The position numbers and the translations under genes are program-made. 64,000 nt of DNA, taken from Byssothecium circinans. Taxonomy: Eukaryota; Ascomycota; Dothideomycetes; Pleosporales; Massarinaceae. Below, piece by piece: positions 22,591 to 33,500 of the stretch. The stretch covers positions 400,274 through 464,273 of the forward strand of contig ML976994.1 of the NCBI GenBank assembly GCA_010015675.1. The letters run 5' to 3'. Positions within the stretch are counted from its first letter, which is position 1; every line of letters begins with the position of its first letter. The notes beneath the pieces were generated by a model. It was given only the letters and a program-made list of their open reading frames with translations, was not told the DNA's origin and did not search any database.

Positions 22591-23871
22591 AGTGTCTAAA
22601 GCTTAGTCTCTAGCATTAAGATAGGATTGATCTGATTAGCTTTAGGATGCCTGGGCTTGGAAAGCAGAGTTTTCACGGGCTTTTCTCTAGATATTGTCAA
22701 GGATGTCCTTCTGTTTGTTCTATTGGTCGGTTTTTCCTTCCTGTAGCCACAGGTGGAGATTGGATTGACATACTTTGTTAACTTTGAAGCCCTTAGGGCG
22801 GTTAGTTAGAATGATGTAAAGACAGTTTCTTTAGTAGCTACTGTAAGACTCACTATTACCACAGGGACAGGGCTTGCCTTGGTGCGGTCTCTTGGTTTAG
22901 CTAGAAACATCTTTATCCTTATCTACTTTTGAGTTGGTTCTTTTGCAGGATTTAGACCGCGCATAAGGATTAGGGGGAACTAAACCGTTTCTATTATATG
23001 GGGATCCTTTACCATTAAAGGTTGTTGGAAAGGCAGTGTGCCGGGTGCGTCCTAAGGTACGTACGGATACCATAGCTACTGAATTGATGAATTCAGAAAC
23101 CAGGTACTTAAGTGTACAGCTGTCTGGAATCAGAAGCTGATTAGGTGGTATAGTCACCTCACGTTATAGAGTAATCTCTTTACTAGCCGCGTTAATAGTA
23201 GCAGGAACCGTAATGGTTGTAGATGTAAGAGCTTCCTATCTTTCCTTGTATTCGCGTTCTTACTTTCAAAGGTCAAGGACGAGGGAAGTAGCGAGGTTGT
23301 TATGGATCATGGCGCAAACGTTCAAGAGGTCGTACTAGGGATTAAAGGCTTTGACTTCTGGGAGATCAAGTTCCTTCGCCTTACTGATAATAAGTTGAAA
23401 TTCATGCGCCCAGTCTTCAAAGCCTTCTTTCCCTGGTGTCTTCTTCTTAATTGCCTGATACTTAGCGCGTGTATCTTGTTCGCGGAGTGCCATTTCACGG
23501 TTGTATTTAGCGTAGAGGATTGCGAGCTTTTCAGCAAGGGTTAGAAAGGTATTGAGTTGAGCAGTGACTTGAGAGTGAACCGTATTAAGTAGTTTCTCAG
23601 CAAGACTGTCGACCTTTTCTTGATTGATTTGGTAGCGCTTGTTCCTTTCCTTCCAAAGTGTCTGTGAAGCTGTGGTTGCAGAAGCACTAAGGTTAGCAGG
23701 CGGTTCAAGGGCAGGCTTGTTGTTATCCTCTAGATCAAGATACTTCCATACTCTAGCCAAGATGGCTCTGCCTTTAAAGACGTTATACCACTCATCCCAA
23801 TTTCTAGGACCAGTAAGCACTACGTCTGAGGCAGCGACACTACCAGCTGTATATGAAGCAGCGCGAGGCAT
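22591..23871 (-). pseudogene. gag: Copia gag
   Basis: The frame starts at ATG 23871 (MPRAASYTAGSVAASD) and is open for 178 codons to 23335, then continues through stops. It contains WDEWYNVFKGRAILARVWKY, the usual start of a Copia Gag, and a long Leu/Lys/Glu helical part. Near 22900-22830 is a Cys-rich element (GKPCPCGNSESY then NCLYI and RPKGFKVN), which matches the variant knuckle of fungal Copia Gag proteins. An 86-codon open stretch at 23157-22897 in another frame is a shadow or marks a frame change. Gag would form the particle that packages element RNA. Confidence 0.85.
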
Positions 23872-24090
23872 AACGACGGTGTTGAACGGTGTAGAACAGT
23901 AATGAACCGTCTGGGAACCATCAGGATCGGGTTTATATAGGCTGTAGATTAGGATGATTGAGGGTGCGATGGTGTACGTGGGTGTACGGGATAGTTTAGA
24001 ACTATTAGGAACAGTCGGCGCGACTGTGTAGGCGTAGGTATAGGGACCGCTTACGTTTAGATAGTAGATGAAGTAGATAAAGCTAGACCA

Positions 24091-24100
24091 GGCTCATAAC
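24091..24100 (-). promoter_or_regulatory. Copia primer-binding site (initiator tRNA-Met anticodon arm)
   Basis: Immediately inside the 5' LTR the minus strand reads GTTATGAGCC. Its complement GGCTCATAAC is the anticodon stem-loop 5' half of eukaryotic initiator tRNA-Met (CAU anticodon), the primer type known for Drosophila copia, in which a 5' half-tRNA primes reverse transcription. Confidence 0.75.
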
Positions 24101-24257
24101 TGTTGGACAGCAGAGCACTGAGAGCATAGAGAGAAAAGGATGAATTGTGTGTCAAGCGAAGATGCTCAGGAGACAGGACTATATCGGAAAGGACCGAGGC
24201 TAGGCTAGATGAGGCTAGTGAATAGTGCGGAACTATTCAGTACTATTCAGTCTAACA
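24101..24257 (-). repeat. 5' LTR of the Copia element
   Basis: 157 bp, alignable without gaps to 14154-14310, upstream of gag on the minus strand, and followed at 24258-24262 by the target duplication. Confidence 0.95.
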
Positions 24258-25790
24258 CTATTACTTTTTTTTTTACTATAGAGCTCTTACCTTTAGAGCC
24301 TAAGGTTTGCTTCTTTATTAAAAGGGCCTAAGAGGATAGTGTATTAACTGTTTAGCCACTCATAGTACATATGCAGCTGGATAGTATTAAGTGCTAAATT
24401 AGCCTTAAAAAAGTCTGCAATAACGTTAGATTAGAAGCTAAGTTTGTATGCTATGCACGTCATCTCTATTATCTATCCTAGCTTGTCGTAAATATGGTCG
24501 TTATTGTGCTACGTAAGTCGTAGAAGATCTGTTCTGCTATGGCACTAAAGAGCTGCTAGACACAACTACTAATAAGAAAGGTCAAACGTAATGTTCTATA
24601 GAAGCTAAATCTAATAATTGCTATCCTCGTTATCTTATAACAAAGAAACCATTAGCTCACTAGATACCCTCGCGTAGGACTATATTATAGCTATCCGTAA
24701 CGAAGTTACTACGTCGCGACGTAGATAAAGCTTTTGTAGGCTTAGCATTATAGCTCCTAAAAGCTTCAAATGCTTGTAGAATATTTTAAAGGATGGAATT
24801 AAGAGTGGGTATCCTAAAAGGTAGTAAAGAGCCTCTTTTCACTGCCCTTCATCTAATCTAGCTAGGACCTTCCGTGTAGTAAACGTAGCTAAAATACTAG
24901 AATAGTTAGAAAGGCTCTATCTTAGGGCTTTTCCTTATAGATAAGCAACAGAGGCTAAGTTATAGAGATACTTATAGCCTTAGGTAATGTTTCTCTAGAC
25001 GTTCTTTATTAGTTTAAGATAGTTTGCGATCTCCTAGTAACTATGAACTACGTTATTTATATAAGGTTGTGTAACTTATATTATAACATCTCTAGCTTAG
25101 AATTGCTAGCATAGGCCCTAGCTGGAAATTTGTCTATAGCGCTTAAAACAGTCTAAGGTTATTAAGGAGGTTTAAAAGCTATTAGTTCTAGGATAGTTGC
25201 TTTAAAGCTTTTTGCTTAGATGCACTTAACTTTCGCATCTATTTTAGGCCGTCCTCTATAGAGCCCTTTCGCTCGTAGAACCTAAGTTAAAGAAATATTT
25301 CCCTATCATACGAAGAAGGATGTTTATAATAGAGATCTTAGATTTTCTCATCAACTAGTTAGGATATGTCTAGGTTATTAGCTAATTCTTATACTAATGT
25401 AGAATAAGTGATACTTAGACTATATAGATTTATAGGCCACTACTTATCTTAAGCAGCTACATGTGTTATTCTAAATTTCCCATGGAGGCAAGGCAGCTGT
25501 AGCGTAGACGAAGGAAGAGAAAGTCTTAGATATTTAGTAATATAAAAGAGCATGCTTTCCTTAATTCTAGATAGTAGAAGAGCTTCTTTAAGATTATCTA
25601 TAGATATTAATGCTAGTAGGTAGTGCTATACGTTAGAAATATAACATCTAGTATAGTCGTTAGGTTATGTACTTAATTTAACGTAGACTAGGCAATGCAC
25701 GTTTACCTAAGCTATGCTAAAGTAATAGTTACTTCTATAGAAAGTGTTACTAAACAAAGCTATTATTAAAGAGTCCCTACTCTCTCTTAA
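24258..25790 (-). pseudogene. DUF3723-like pseudogene, N-terminal and central piece
   Basis: Minus-strand frames resemble fungal DUF3723 proteins in order. Near 25487-25470 is CLHGKFRI (family signature LHG+HR), followed by DKQWPINLYSLS and STLVQELANNL-type sequence. Near 25310-25260 is DREIFLQLRFYERKGSI with one stop where Gln is usual. After a frame change at about 25080 it reads VLARLDEGQ-stop-KEALYYLLGYPLLIPSF (24870-24790), matching the family's LIPSLYTFF block. Near 24530 it reads LCLAALQCHSRTDLLR with former Gln stops. The function of the family is unknown; it is common in TE-rich accessory regions. The start is uncertain. The identification is by memory of the family, not by search. 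Confidence 0.7.
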
Positions 25791-26245
25791 TATTAAAATG
25801 CACTGCTTAAGTACTTTACCTTAGATTAGAAGGGTGGTAAAAATTACTTAATAGTTTACTATAGGTATAAGAAGGTAACCTTAGCAACGCCTTTAAAGGA
25901 ATAGCCTCTTTAAAAGACTCTAGTTAAATCTACGCTATTAGTAATAGTAACAATTTCTTTTTATTAGCTAGAAATAGTCTAGAGAAGGCGAAAAACTGCC
26001 TAACGTAACTAAGTTTATAGTTTCTAAGGATAGTGTTAATAGTTAGCTATAGTTCTTCTTTACAACTACTTATACAAGGTTCCGCTACGAGCGGTTAAGT
26101 TCTTGCTAGTATTAATATTGATACTAGCTCTATCTAAGAAGAAACTCTAATCTTCTTTGCTACGGCAGAAATTACTAACTTATTGCAAGGATACCTGTCT
26201 ACTACTCAACATCATGGATAGAAGTACTATAAAGTAGAGTAAAAG
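25791..26245. other. RIP-degraded sequence, no gene recognised
   Basis: No convincing frame or repeat. It could hold the start of the DUF3723-like gene. Confidence 0.4.
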
Positions 26246-26767
26246 AGTAAGATCATTCCCACCAACACTAGTGAGTTCCTAGATACCGTCTTTATAAGGC
26301 TAGTTCTACTATTTACTAATATTGTATATATTTACATTAACTTCTTTAGCTTTGTTAAAGAGGCACTTAACTTTATTACAAAATAAGCGACTATTGCGTT
26401 AATACACAGACTGCTGTAGAAGCTTAGAGTACTTATCATTTTAACGCGTAAACTCTAAATTAGTTTAAAAACGTTTTCTAACAGCTATTCAGCCGTAGAA
26501 ACTATAAAGATGAAGATAAATTAAAACCTAAGATGTAAAGTCCTAAAGAGCATTATTATAGTGCATAGATATTGCTCTAAAAGAAAAGTCCTCTTCTTAG
26601 CTACATACTTAAACGCTTTCTTTAATACGGCCTTATCACATATGTCTAAGTCTATTTATGATTTTAGCTTTATTGCTGCTACTAGAATTGATAACAAAGT
26701 AGACTCTAACTTTGTTACGCATCTTAATAACTTTATTAATATGTGTAGAGAAAATTACGTTAACTAA
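26246..26767 (+). pseudogene. Degenerate ORF fragment, unrecognised
   Basis: One frame of 174 codons with about four stops ends at TAA 26765. Its last 68 codons (from 26561) are open and include DFSFIAATRIDNKVDSNF. It is hydrophobic and Leu/Ile-rich in the middle. I do not recognise the family. Confidence 0.3.
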
Positions 26768-29700
26768 TATTACATTCTACATTATATTACATTAGCTATA
26801 ACTATGGATAGTTCCCCTCTAGACATACATTATACGTAGTAATGCTATGCATATTCTAGTTACATACTCTAACTCCTTAGGCTTTCTTTTTAAAACTATC
26901 TTTAATTGCGTTTATCTACCACATTGCTCGCAAGCCTTTTTGAGACTTGGTGCCTTAGTAGATAAACTCTGCAATAAACTTAAGTTATAGTTTTGTAAAA
27001 TGTATTATTTAGAGGCCTACTCTAGCTCTACCGCGCAATCTTATTAACAGCGCGTACTGTCTGCATCAATTGATTAGTCGTAATTAAAAGCTAAAATAAT
27101 ATATTTTTTTTACTTTTAGCGTAAGCTAGATCACTCTATGCGTTATAGCCATGCATTTTGCGACGTATGCGTAGTAATCTTCGCGGAACACTAAAATAGC
27201 GTAGAATATACCTACAAGCTTACTAAATATTAATTTTATAGGTATTAGAAGCTACTTACTATTAGACTAAAACTATCTACCGTCAGCACTAGGCTTTTAG
27301 TCCTTGATAGTAGGGGTATTTAAGGTATATTCACTCTTAAAGTTATAAAAGAGCTAGACGTAGCAAGGGATCTCCTATATCTTATATATAATAACGTTGA
27401 CCTTACTCTTAGTATAAGCTCTAGTATAACTATTACATCTAACACCTAAAGCTTATAGTTACTAATAGTGTAAAGGGGGTCTTATTATTTTAATAAGATT
27501 TCTAAAGCGTATAGTGCTAGAGTATATATCCCTATTTAAAGCCTTTGTAAGGAGAGTGTTTCTTATACATCACCCTATGATAGTAACTACTAGAATCCTT
27601 ACTTTAGTTACTTCCCTAGCAATATATAGTTTATATAGGGCAACTAAAATAGAATCCTATGTTAGAGAAGCTTTTAGGTTAAATACGTGCCTTTTTAGTG
27701 GCCTTAGAAATAATTTAGATATTTTAGCTATAAAGTTCGCTGTTACAACTATAAGTGTTATCTCTTCAAAGCTGTGCATTCTTTCAACGTACAATGGGGC
27801 TAAGAGTAGGAGAAGAGATTACAGTACATAAAAATAATAATATTTAAAAATTACTTATTTATGCTATAGGATATATTTACTACTAATTTAGCTAAGTAGA
27901 AGATGCGGTTCTAGTCTACAACGCGTAAGTACCTCTTATAAAGATTATTAAAACTGCTAACGTACATAGGGCAAGGGCAACCTCTACGGCCCTGTTATAC
28001 TTTCCTATAAAATTTATTCTTGAACTAGGTTTCCTACCAGACGGTAAGGCTAGAAAGCATAATAATCCTATTAATCCCGTAGAATAAGAGGTAAGAGTAA
28101 TCTAGGATACTCTAATAGGCTTTATTATATCTATTAGTATAAGCTACTCTTAATTACTCTATTTATCTCTAGCTATCTTTACTTGGCTTCGCTTTCGGGA
28201 CCAGTTCTTCCCCCGTATATTTCGATTGTTTGATGCAATGGTAAATACGCAAAGTAGCTAGAATAAGCATCTTAATTATATTAGTAAACGCTAACGACCT
28301 AGGTATTTCTAGATTAACATGCTTCTTAATGATAAACTAGAGCTAGATAATGTGTTAAAAATTACGGACATGAAAATTTCATTAGCAAAGTTTCTAGTAG
28401 ATTACAATTTCTATAGTATCATACAAGGACTTTTTTTTACGTCCTTTTTCTTTAAACTACACGGCCTACTAAAAAGAGGAAGAAATACCCTTGCCTACGT
28501 TAGATCTATTTAATGTAAAAGTCCTAATACAAGTGCACTTCTAAAAAGAATTTTATAAGAATACCCTAACGCATCTTTTATAACTACTAAAGGTATTAAG
28601 CTTAGTTCTCTTAACGAAGCATTGTGCTCTGAATATAGATGATATAACAAAGTTATGTCCTTTAACATCTATAGTCCTAATTAGGAGGTTATGGTTTATT
28701 TAAGCTTTAATTAGCTATAGAAAAGAGAGATTAGCGGGTTTCCCTAAAGCATCTTAAATTTAATAAAAAAATAATTAATAGAAGCGTATTTTAGATGACC
28801 TAACTATTAGATTATTGACTATAAAACCAAGGGTAGGTCTACCTGCTACAAATTAAGGAAGTAGAAGAGGAGGAATACTTCTAACATGCATCTTTAGTTA
28901 AAGAAAGCAAAAAGAATAAAATAGCCAAGGTCGTCTGTATATAATAGAAAGAAATTCATGCAGCAATAGATTTGCTATAGTATTGCTACAGCTAATCATG
29001 AATAGTATAGATAAGGCTAGGATAGAGTTGTAAGGCAAAGAAAGTCACGCTAGCAAGCTAATTATGTAAGGCGATTAAGTAAAAAGAGGGACTAAATATA
29101 AATAGTTCTAGCAAATCTTATGCCATTTTTAGCATACTTGCTTATAGGGGTCTTTATAAATTTGTTATATAGCTAGTTAGTCAACTAACCATCTAGCCTC
29201 TTTAGTAACGGTAAATGCGATGCAACATTAATATAGTTATTAACAGCACTATATCTATCTCATATAACGGACGCCTAGGGGATAGACCTTTAGTTTAGTT
29301 TTATTAGCATAGCGCCCTAATAAGCTTTACTTATAATAATACTCTTGGCCTTACAACCTAAGTACCTACGCCTAAACTGCTATACGTTAATTCTAGGCTA
29401 GTGACCTACTAATCAAGCCTAGTTAGCTTACTATTTTGTATTCCTTATAAAAAACGCTTTCATGGAAAGCCTTATACAGTAACTTATACGGAGCTTTTAG
29501 CAAAGAGCCTTTACGCAACTATCTTATTATGCTTATAAATTAGCGTCCTTTACAGTAAGCTAGAACGCGCGTAACGTTAAGGCTACTATCTATAGTAGCT
29601 CTTAATAGCTTTTATGCGTACGCGTCTATAGTTTACGCTCGTAGGTACGCTACCTTATCATCCTTACTCGTACGCGTATAATACTAACAACTCTAATACC

Positions 29701-29793
29701 TAAGCCTTTACAGTTACTCTTAGTTAACCTAGCAATGGTATATATACTCCCTACTACTAAAAAGCTTATACTAACGGCTAAGATAATGCCTGT
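26768..29793. other. RIP-degraded sequence, no gene recognised
   Basis: Two short plus-strand open stretches exist (27514-27831, 105 codons; 28319-28513, 64 codons), but neither shows a motif I know, and such lengths arise by chance in this composition. A patch at 28185-28250 keeps CA/TG words and looks less mutated. I found no LTR pair or RNA gene. Confidence 0.4.
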
Positions 29794-30620
29794 AATAAAG
29801 ACTTATTGCAGCCTCTGTCTAAGACCTTTAGGCACGTTATTGATTATGGCCTGTCTATAGAAAGGCAGAAGGTAAAGAACAAGGACTATCAAGACTTAAT
29901 ATAAGAAGAGCGTAGGCAAACATATAGGTTTACGTTTAGCTATAGTGGCTATGGCTAATAAGTTACTAAGACTAGTCAACGGGCTGTCGTGGTAGAGCTA
30001 CGTAAACAGCAGCATAATAATAATTTAAAGGATAAGCTTATCGCATGGCTTCTTGCCGCTGCACCGTAGAAGCCTGAAGTTGGGTGTATCTGCAAAGCAA
30101 ATATCTGCATAGCTTAGCTATCCTTACTGTCCCACTTTCTATATGTAATCTCTAAGGCTTATTATTATCTAAGTAGTTATCCGCATCTCTATCCTCTTTC
30201 TAATACCGTAACTATACTTCTAACCTTCCTAGGGGCCCTAGGATGTCTAAGGTCCTAACTTATAGCGTAAGCCTTTATCTTTGACATGGCAGTTATAAAG
30301 CTTAAGGCTAGACTAGCGGTTAGTTCACTTTCTTATTCGCTCGCATAATTGCTTTATCTCTCTGCTATTTAGCCTAGTCTCTTGCATTTCTGTATGCTCT
30401 AGCGCTTTGCTAGAATTTCTCTAGATTACTAATCATAGAGTTCTTTAAGAATATCACATTCTATAATAGGGGAGTCAATTTTGCAGGAAGTCTAAAAGCA
30501 TTTAATCGTGCGTTAGGGGGAAAGGATGTTTACTGCTTTATCCTCGCATCTAATTAAGGACTATATAATCTTTAAAGAGGGCAAAAGTTCTAATTAAAAA
30601 TAAGATGCTTATTTACATGA
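29794..30620 (+). pseudogene. Degenerate ORF fragment, unrecognised
   Basis: One plus frame stays coherent for about 275 codons, beginning NKDLLQPLSKTFRHVIDYGL. It has a charged Arg/Gln-rich section and then KPEVGCICKANICIA. From about 30120 on it is strongly hydrophobic (LLTFLGALGCLRS), possibly membrane segments. About 18 stops lie at probable Gln/Arg codons. No family is recognised. Confidence 0.35.
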
Positions 30621-33322
30621 GCTTTAAGTCTATTAATATTATAAAAAAGCTAGCACATTTGCTTCCTATTAAAGAAAGACACATAGGTAGATCCGCCGTT
30701 GCTAAAGAATCTAGTAATATAGTATTACTTATTTTATATATAAACTACTTAATTAGCTTTATTTACTACCTTACTAGATTCTACTACTATGGTACCTATA
30801 GCTTTAATAATGCGCTAGGTTTCCCTTAGGTCCCATGACACAGTCCTAATTGATAAAGCACTCTTAGTAGAATTAGTGCTTGCAGTGCTAATAGGTTATA
30901 TAATCGCACCCCCTATCTTTCTTAATAGGTAAGGTATACTTTAGATACTTCTTTACTATCTTTTTAATAGCTACCTTGCTTGCTTTATTTTATTGCGCCT
31001 ATTTATCCCTCTGCTTTCATCTACTAGTTTAATATGTATACTTATCATAAGTTTCCCTCTTATGCTATTTAACCTTATGGATGAGGCATAGGTGATAACC
31101 GCAGGCTACGCATCTAAATTTGTTACCCTCATTACCGCCTAAGTAGATTTAACTTAACGTGCATCCTAGAGCTATACACTATACAAAGCTAGGAACATTA
31201 CAAAGAGCTTTATGGGTTGCGAACGTATTATATTCCTTAAAAGTCTTTAATGTAGCATACGCTTAGACCTAGTAATACTAGAGAAGGATTTTATAATTTA
31301 TTTTAGGATATTTGATATTGCGCTAGCCTTTAGTAGCTAACTCTGCTTCTATCTAAGAAGTAAAACAGCTATAACACGTCTTAGGTGCATGTATGCAATT
31401 AGTGAGAGAAGGGAAGTTAGTAACTAGTATTGCCTCGCCACATACTACGCAGTCTTAGTTGTTAGGTGTTTCTAGTTTTAGAGGCAGTAGCATAGATATA
31501 ACTGCACTAAGTTAGTCTCTAAAGCGCGATTATTAATTAAAAAATTAAGTAGTCTAAACAAAATCACTTCTATAATTAATATTTAGGAAAACATTGTATC
31601 TTTAGTCTTTATTAGCCTCCCTAGCGGCCTAATCTAAATTAGAGGAGCTTAATTTAATAGGGTCTCCTACAGTTCCAAGCTAATAAGGCCTTCTTCGCCT
31701 TCGCGGTTTAGCGCCGTTCTATAAAGCCCTCCCCCTAGGCGTAGATTGAAACGGACGGAATGTTTTACCTATTCAATTTCCTAAGATTAGCTTAAGATTA
31801 GGGTATTAAACATTAACTAATTTAGAGCCTAGCGTATGTCTAGAGGGCTATAGTATATAAACGCTAAGTATTATTTTAGCTTAGCTGCTATGTATAGAGA
31901 TAGAAGCTTCCCTTAACTTTATAGTAGAAATAATAACTAAACTAGGTGACTATATGCTTTCTCTAATAGGATTAGGGTGATAAAGAAAGAATTCTCTTAG
32001 TATATAAGGTATGAAGCAGTTATAAGTAAGTCGTTTAGGCTAGCGCAGCCTGCCTATGTTAGTCTATTCCTCTATCGCTCAGTGCTGCGCCTTAGTAGAT
32101 AAGGTTTTATTTTATAGCTAACAAGCTTATTAAGGCAGGAATCCTAGTGGTAACATGATTAAGGCTTTACCTAAGGTTGCTTATGCCCCTTCATACGTAA
32201 AAAAGAAAGAGGTATTAATTAGTAAAGGATTATTATAAAGGAATAGTAGGACCTAGGATTCTACCTATAGGACAATTACTCTAGGAGTTCTAAAATAGAC
32301 GCTTGGTCTACCAGGGTGCTTGCTGCAAGCTATAGCGGCAACGCGGGCTAACTGCCTAAGAATACCTTGCAAGGCGAGCTAGAGCTAGTTAGTAATACCT
32401 AGGTTTTGCACTATATTTATGTAACTACTATATTAAGCTTAATACCTAGTAGCATCGCTACGTCTATGTCTTAAGGTCTTAGCTTTAAGGTATATATAAG
32501 ATTTCTTGCATCTACCCTTAGCGTAGCGGCAGGAAACGCATATAAGACTATAGTTTTCCCTAGGTTAAGTTAATAGCCTTATAAGCTTCTATACTTACTC
32601 CTTTGATTATACCTTAACGTGCCTACATCTAGTAAGGAACGGGACGATTCCTTAGATAATATAGAACTAACGTGCAAGTTTAATACTATAGATAATGACG
32701 CTCTTTTGAGTCGACCTAAGGCAGCTATTAATCTAAGGACGAGGCTAAGTACACTAAAACGCTTAAATCTACAAAAATGCTTAAATCTACTAAAACGCTC
32801 AAATCTACTAAAACGCCTAAAAATGACGCTAGTTCCTAAACCTACGGCAACTACTAATATAGCTAAAGGATAAGCTAGTGCTTCTAAGACTAAAGGCGAT
32901 ATTATCATTAAAGATAGAAGTAACAATAGTGATGCTAGATAATAGGCAGAGAAATAGTGCTTGCTTAGAATAAATCATTAGGAACCCGCGAGGTATAAGA
33001 AAATATATAATATAATGCTACTATTTACGTAGATGAATATACTAGAGCGGTAAGTTATACTAAGTAAGCTTAGGACGTTCCATAAGACTAAGTAGTTTAG
33101 GGTATTTAAAAAAGAGATAAGAACTGTATGTGAGCTTACCTAGAGGCACAATTGAAATCTCAAGGAAGCACGCCCGCTTTGTAGGTGGTGGAAGAGACTT
33201 AAAGGCGGATTACTATAAAGATTATAAGCTAAGCTAGATAAAAAATTGTTACACAAATTTAGAGGGACTTTAGTATGATTCTACGTGGTAGAGATTGAAT
33301 AGGCTATACTACTTAGGCGTCT
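30621..33322. other. RIP-degraded sequence, no gene recognised
   Basis: Apart from the 18-bp array at 32753-32824 and a 115-codon minus-strand open stretch around it (32926-32579), I see nothing identifiable. Confidence 0.4.
32753..32824. repeat. 18-bp tandem repeat, 4 copies
   Basis: Units of ACTAAAACGCTTAAATCT at 32753, 32771, 32789 and 32807. The period is a multiple of three, so a hexapeptide repeat is possible on either strand (LKRLNL-like on plus, FKRFSR-like on minus). Confidence 0.85.
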
Positions 33323-33500
33323 AAAGTAGCATAAAGTAACAAATAGCTTAACCTATAGTTAGGGGGTTAGATTAGTAGATAAGTAAAAGGTTTTAATACT
33401 TAACATGGGCATATAGTGTACACTATACTCTTTATTTAGTACTAGAAAAGAATATAATTGCTTTAGCTACTAAATACGCGTCCCTTCTACAAGTTATTCT
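33323..33500 (+). repeat. LTR relict of the 223-bp Gypsy family
   Basis: About 170 bp is clearly related to the LTRs at 41924 and 53464, for example the shared words AATAGCTTAACCTATAG and TTTAGCTACTAAATACG in the same order and spacing. It is far more diverged than those two are from each other, and I see no internal region beside it, so it is an old solo or truncated LTR. Confidence 0.75.

Larger units (their letters stand above)
14154..24257 (-). mobile_element. Ty1/Copia LTR retrotransposon (degenerate)
   Basis: Two 157-bp LTRs (TGTTGGACAG...TCTAACA) are flanked by a perfect 5-bp target duplication, ctatt, at 14149-14153 and 24258-24262. On the minus strand the order is leader, gag, protease, integrase, RT, RNase H (integrase before RT, the Copia order), then about 1.6 kb of non-coding repeats, then the 3' LTR. 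The polypurine tract (TAAGGGGGTG on the minus strand) abuts 14311. A hAT transposon is inserted in the integrase; without it the element is about 7.1 kb. Confidence 0.95.
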
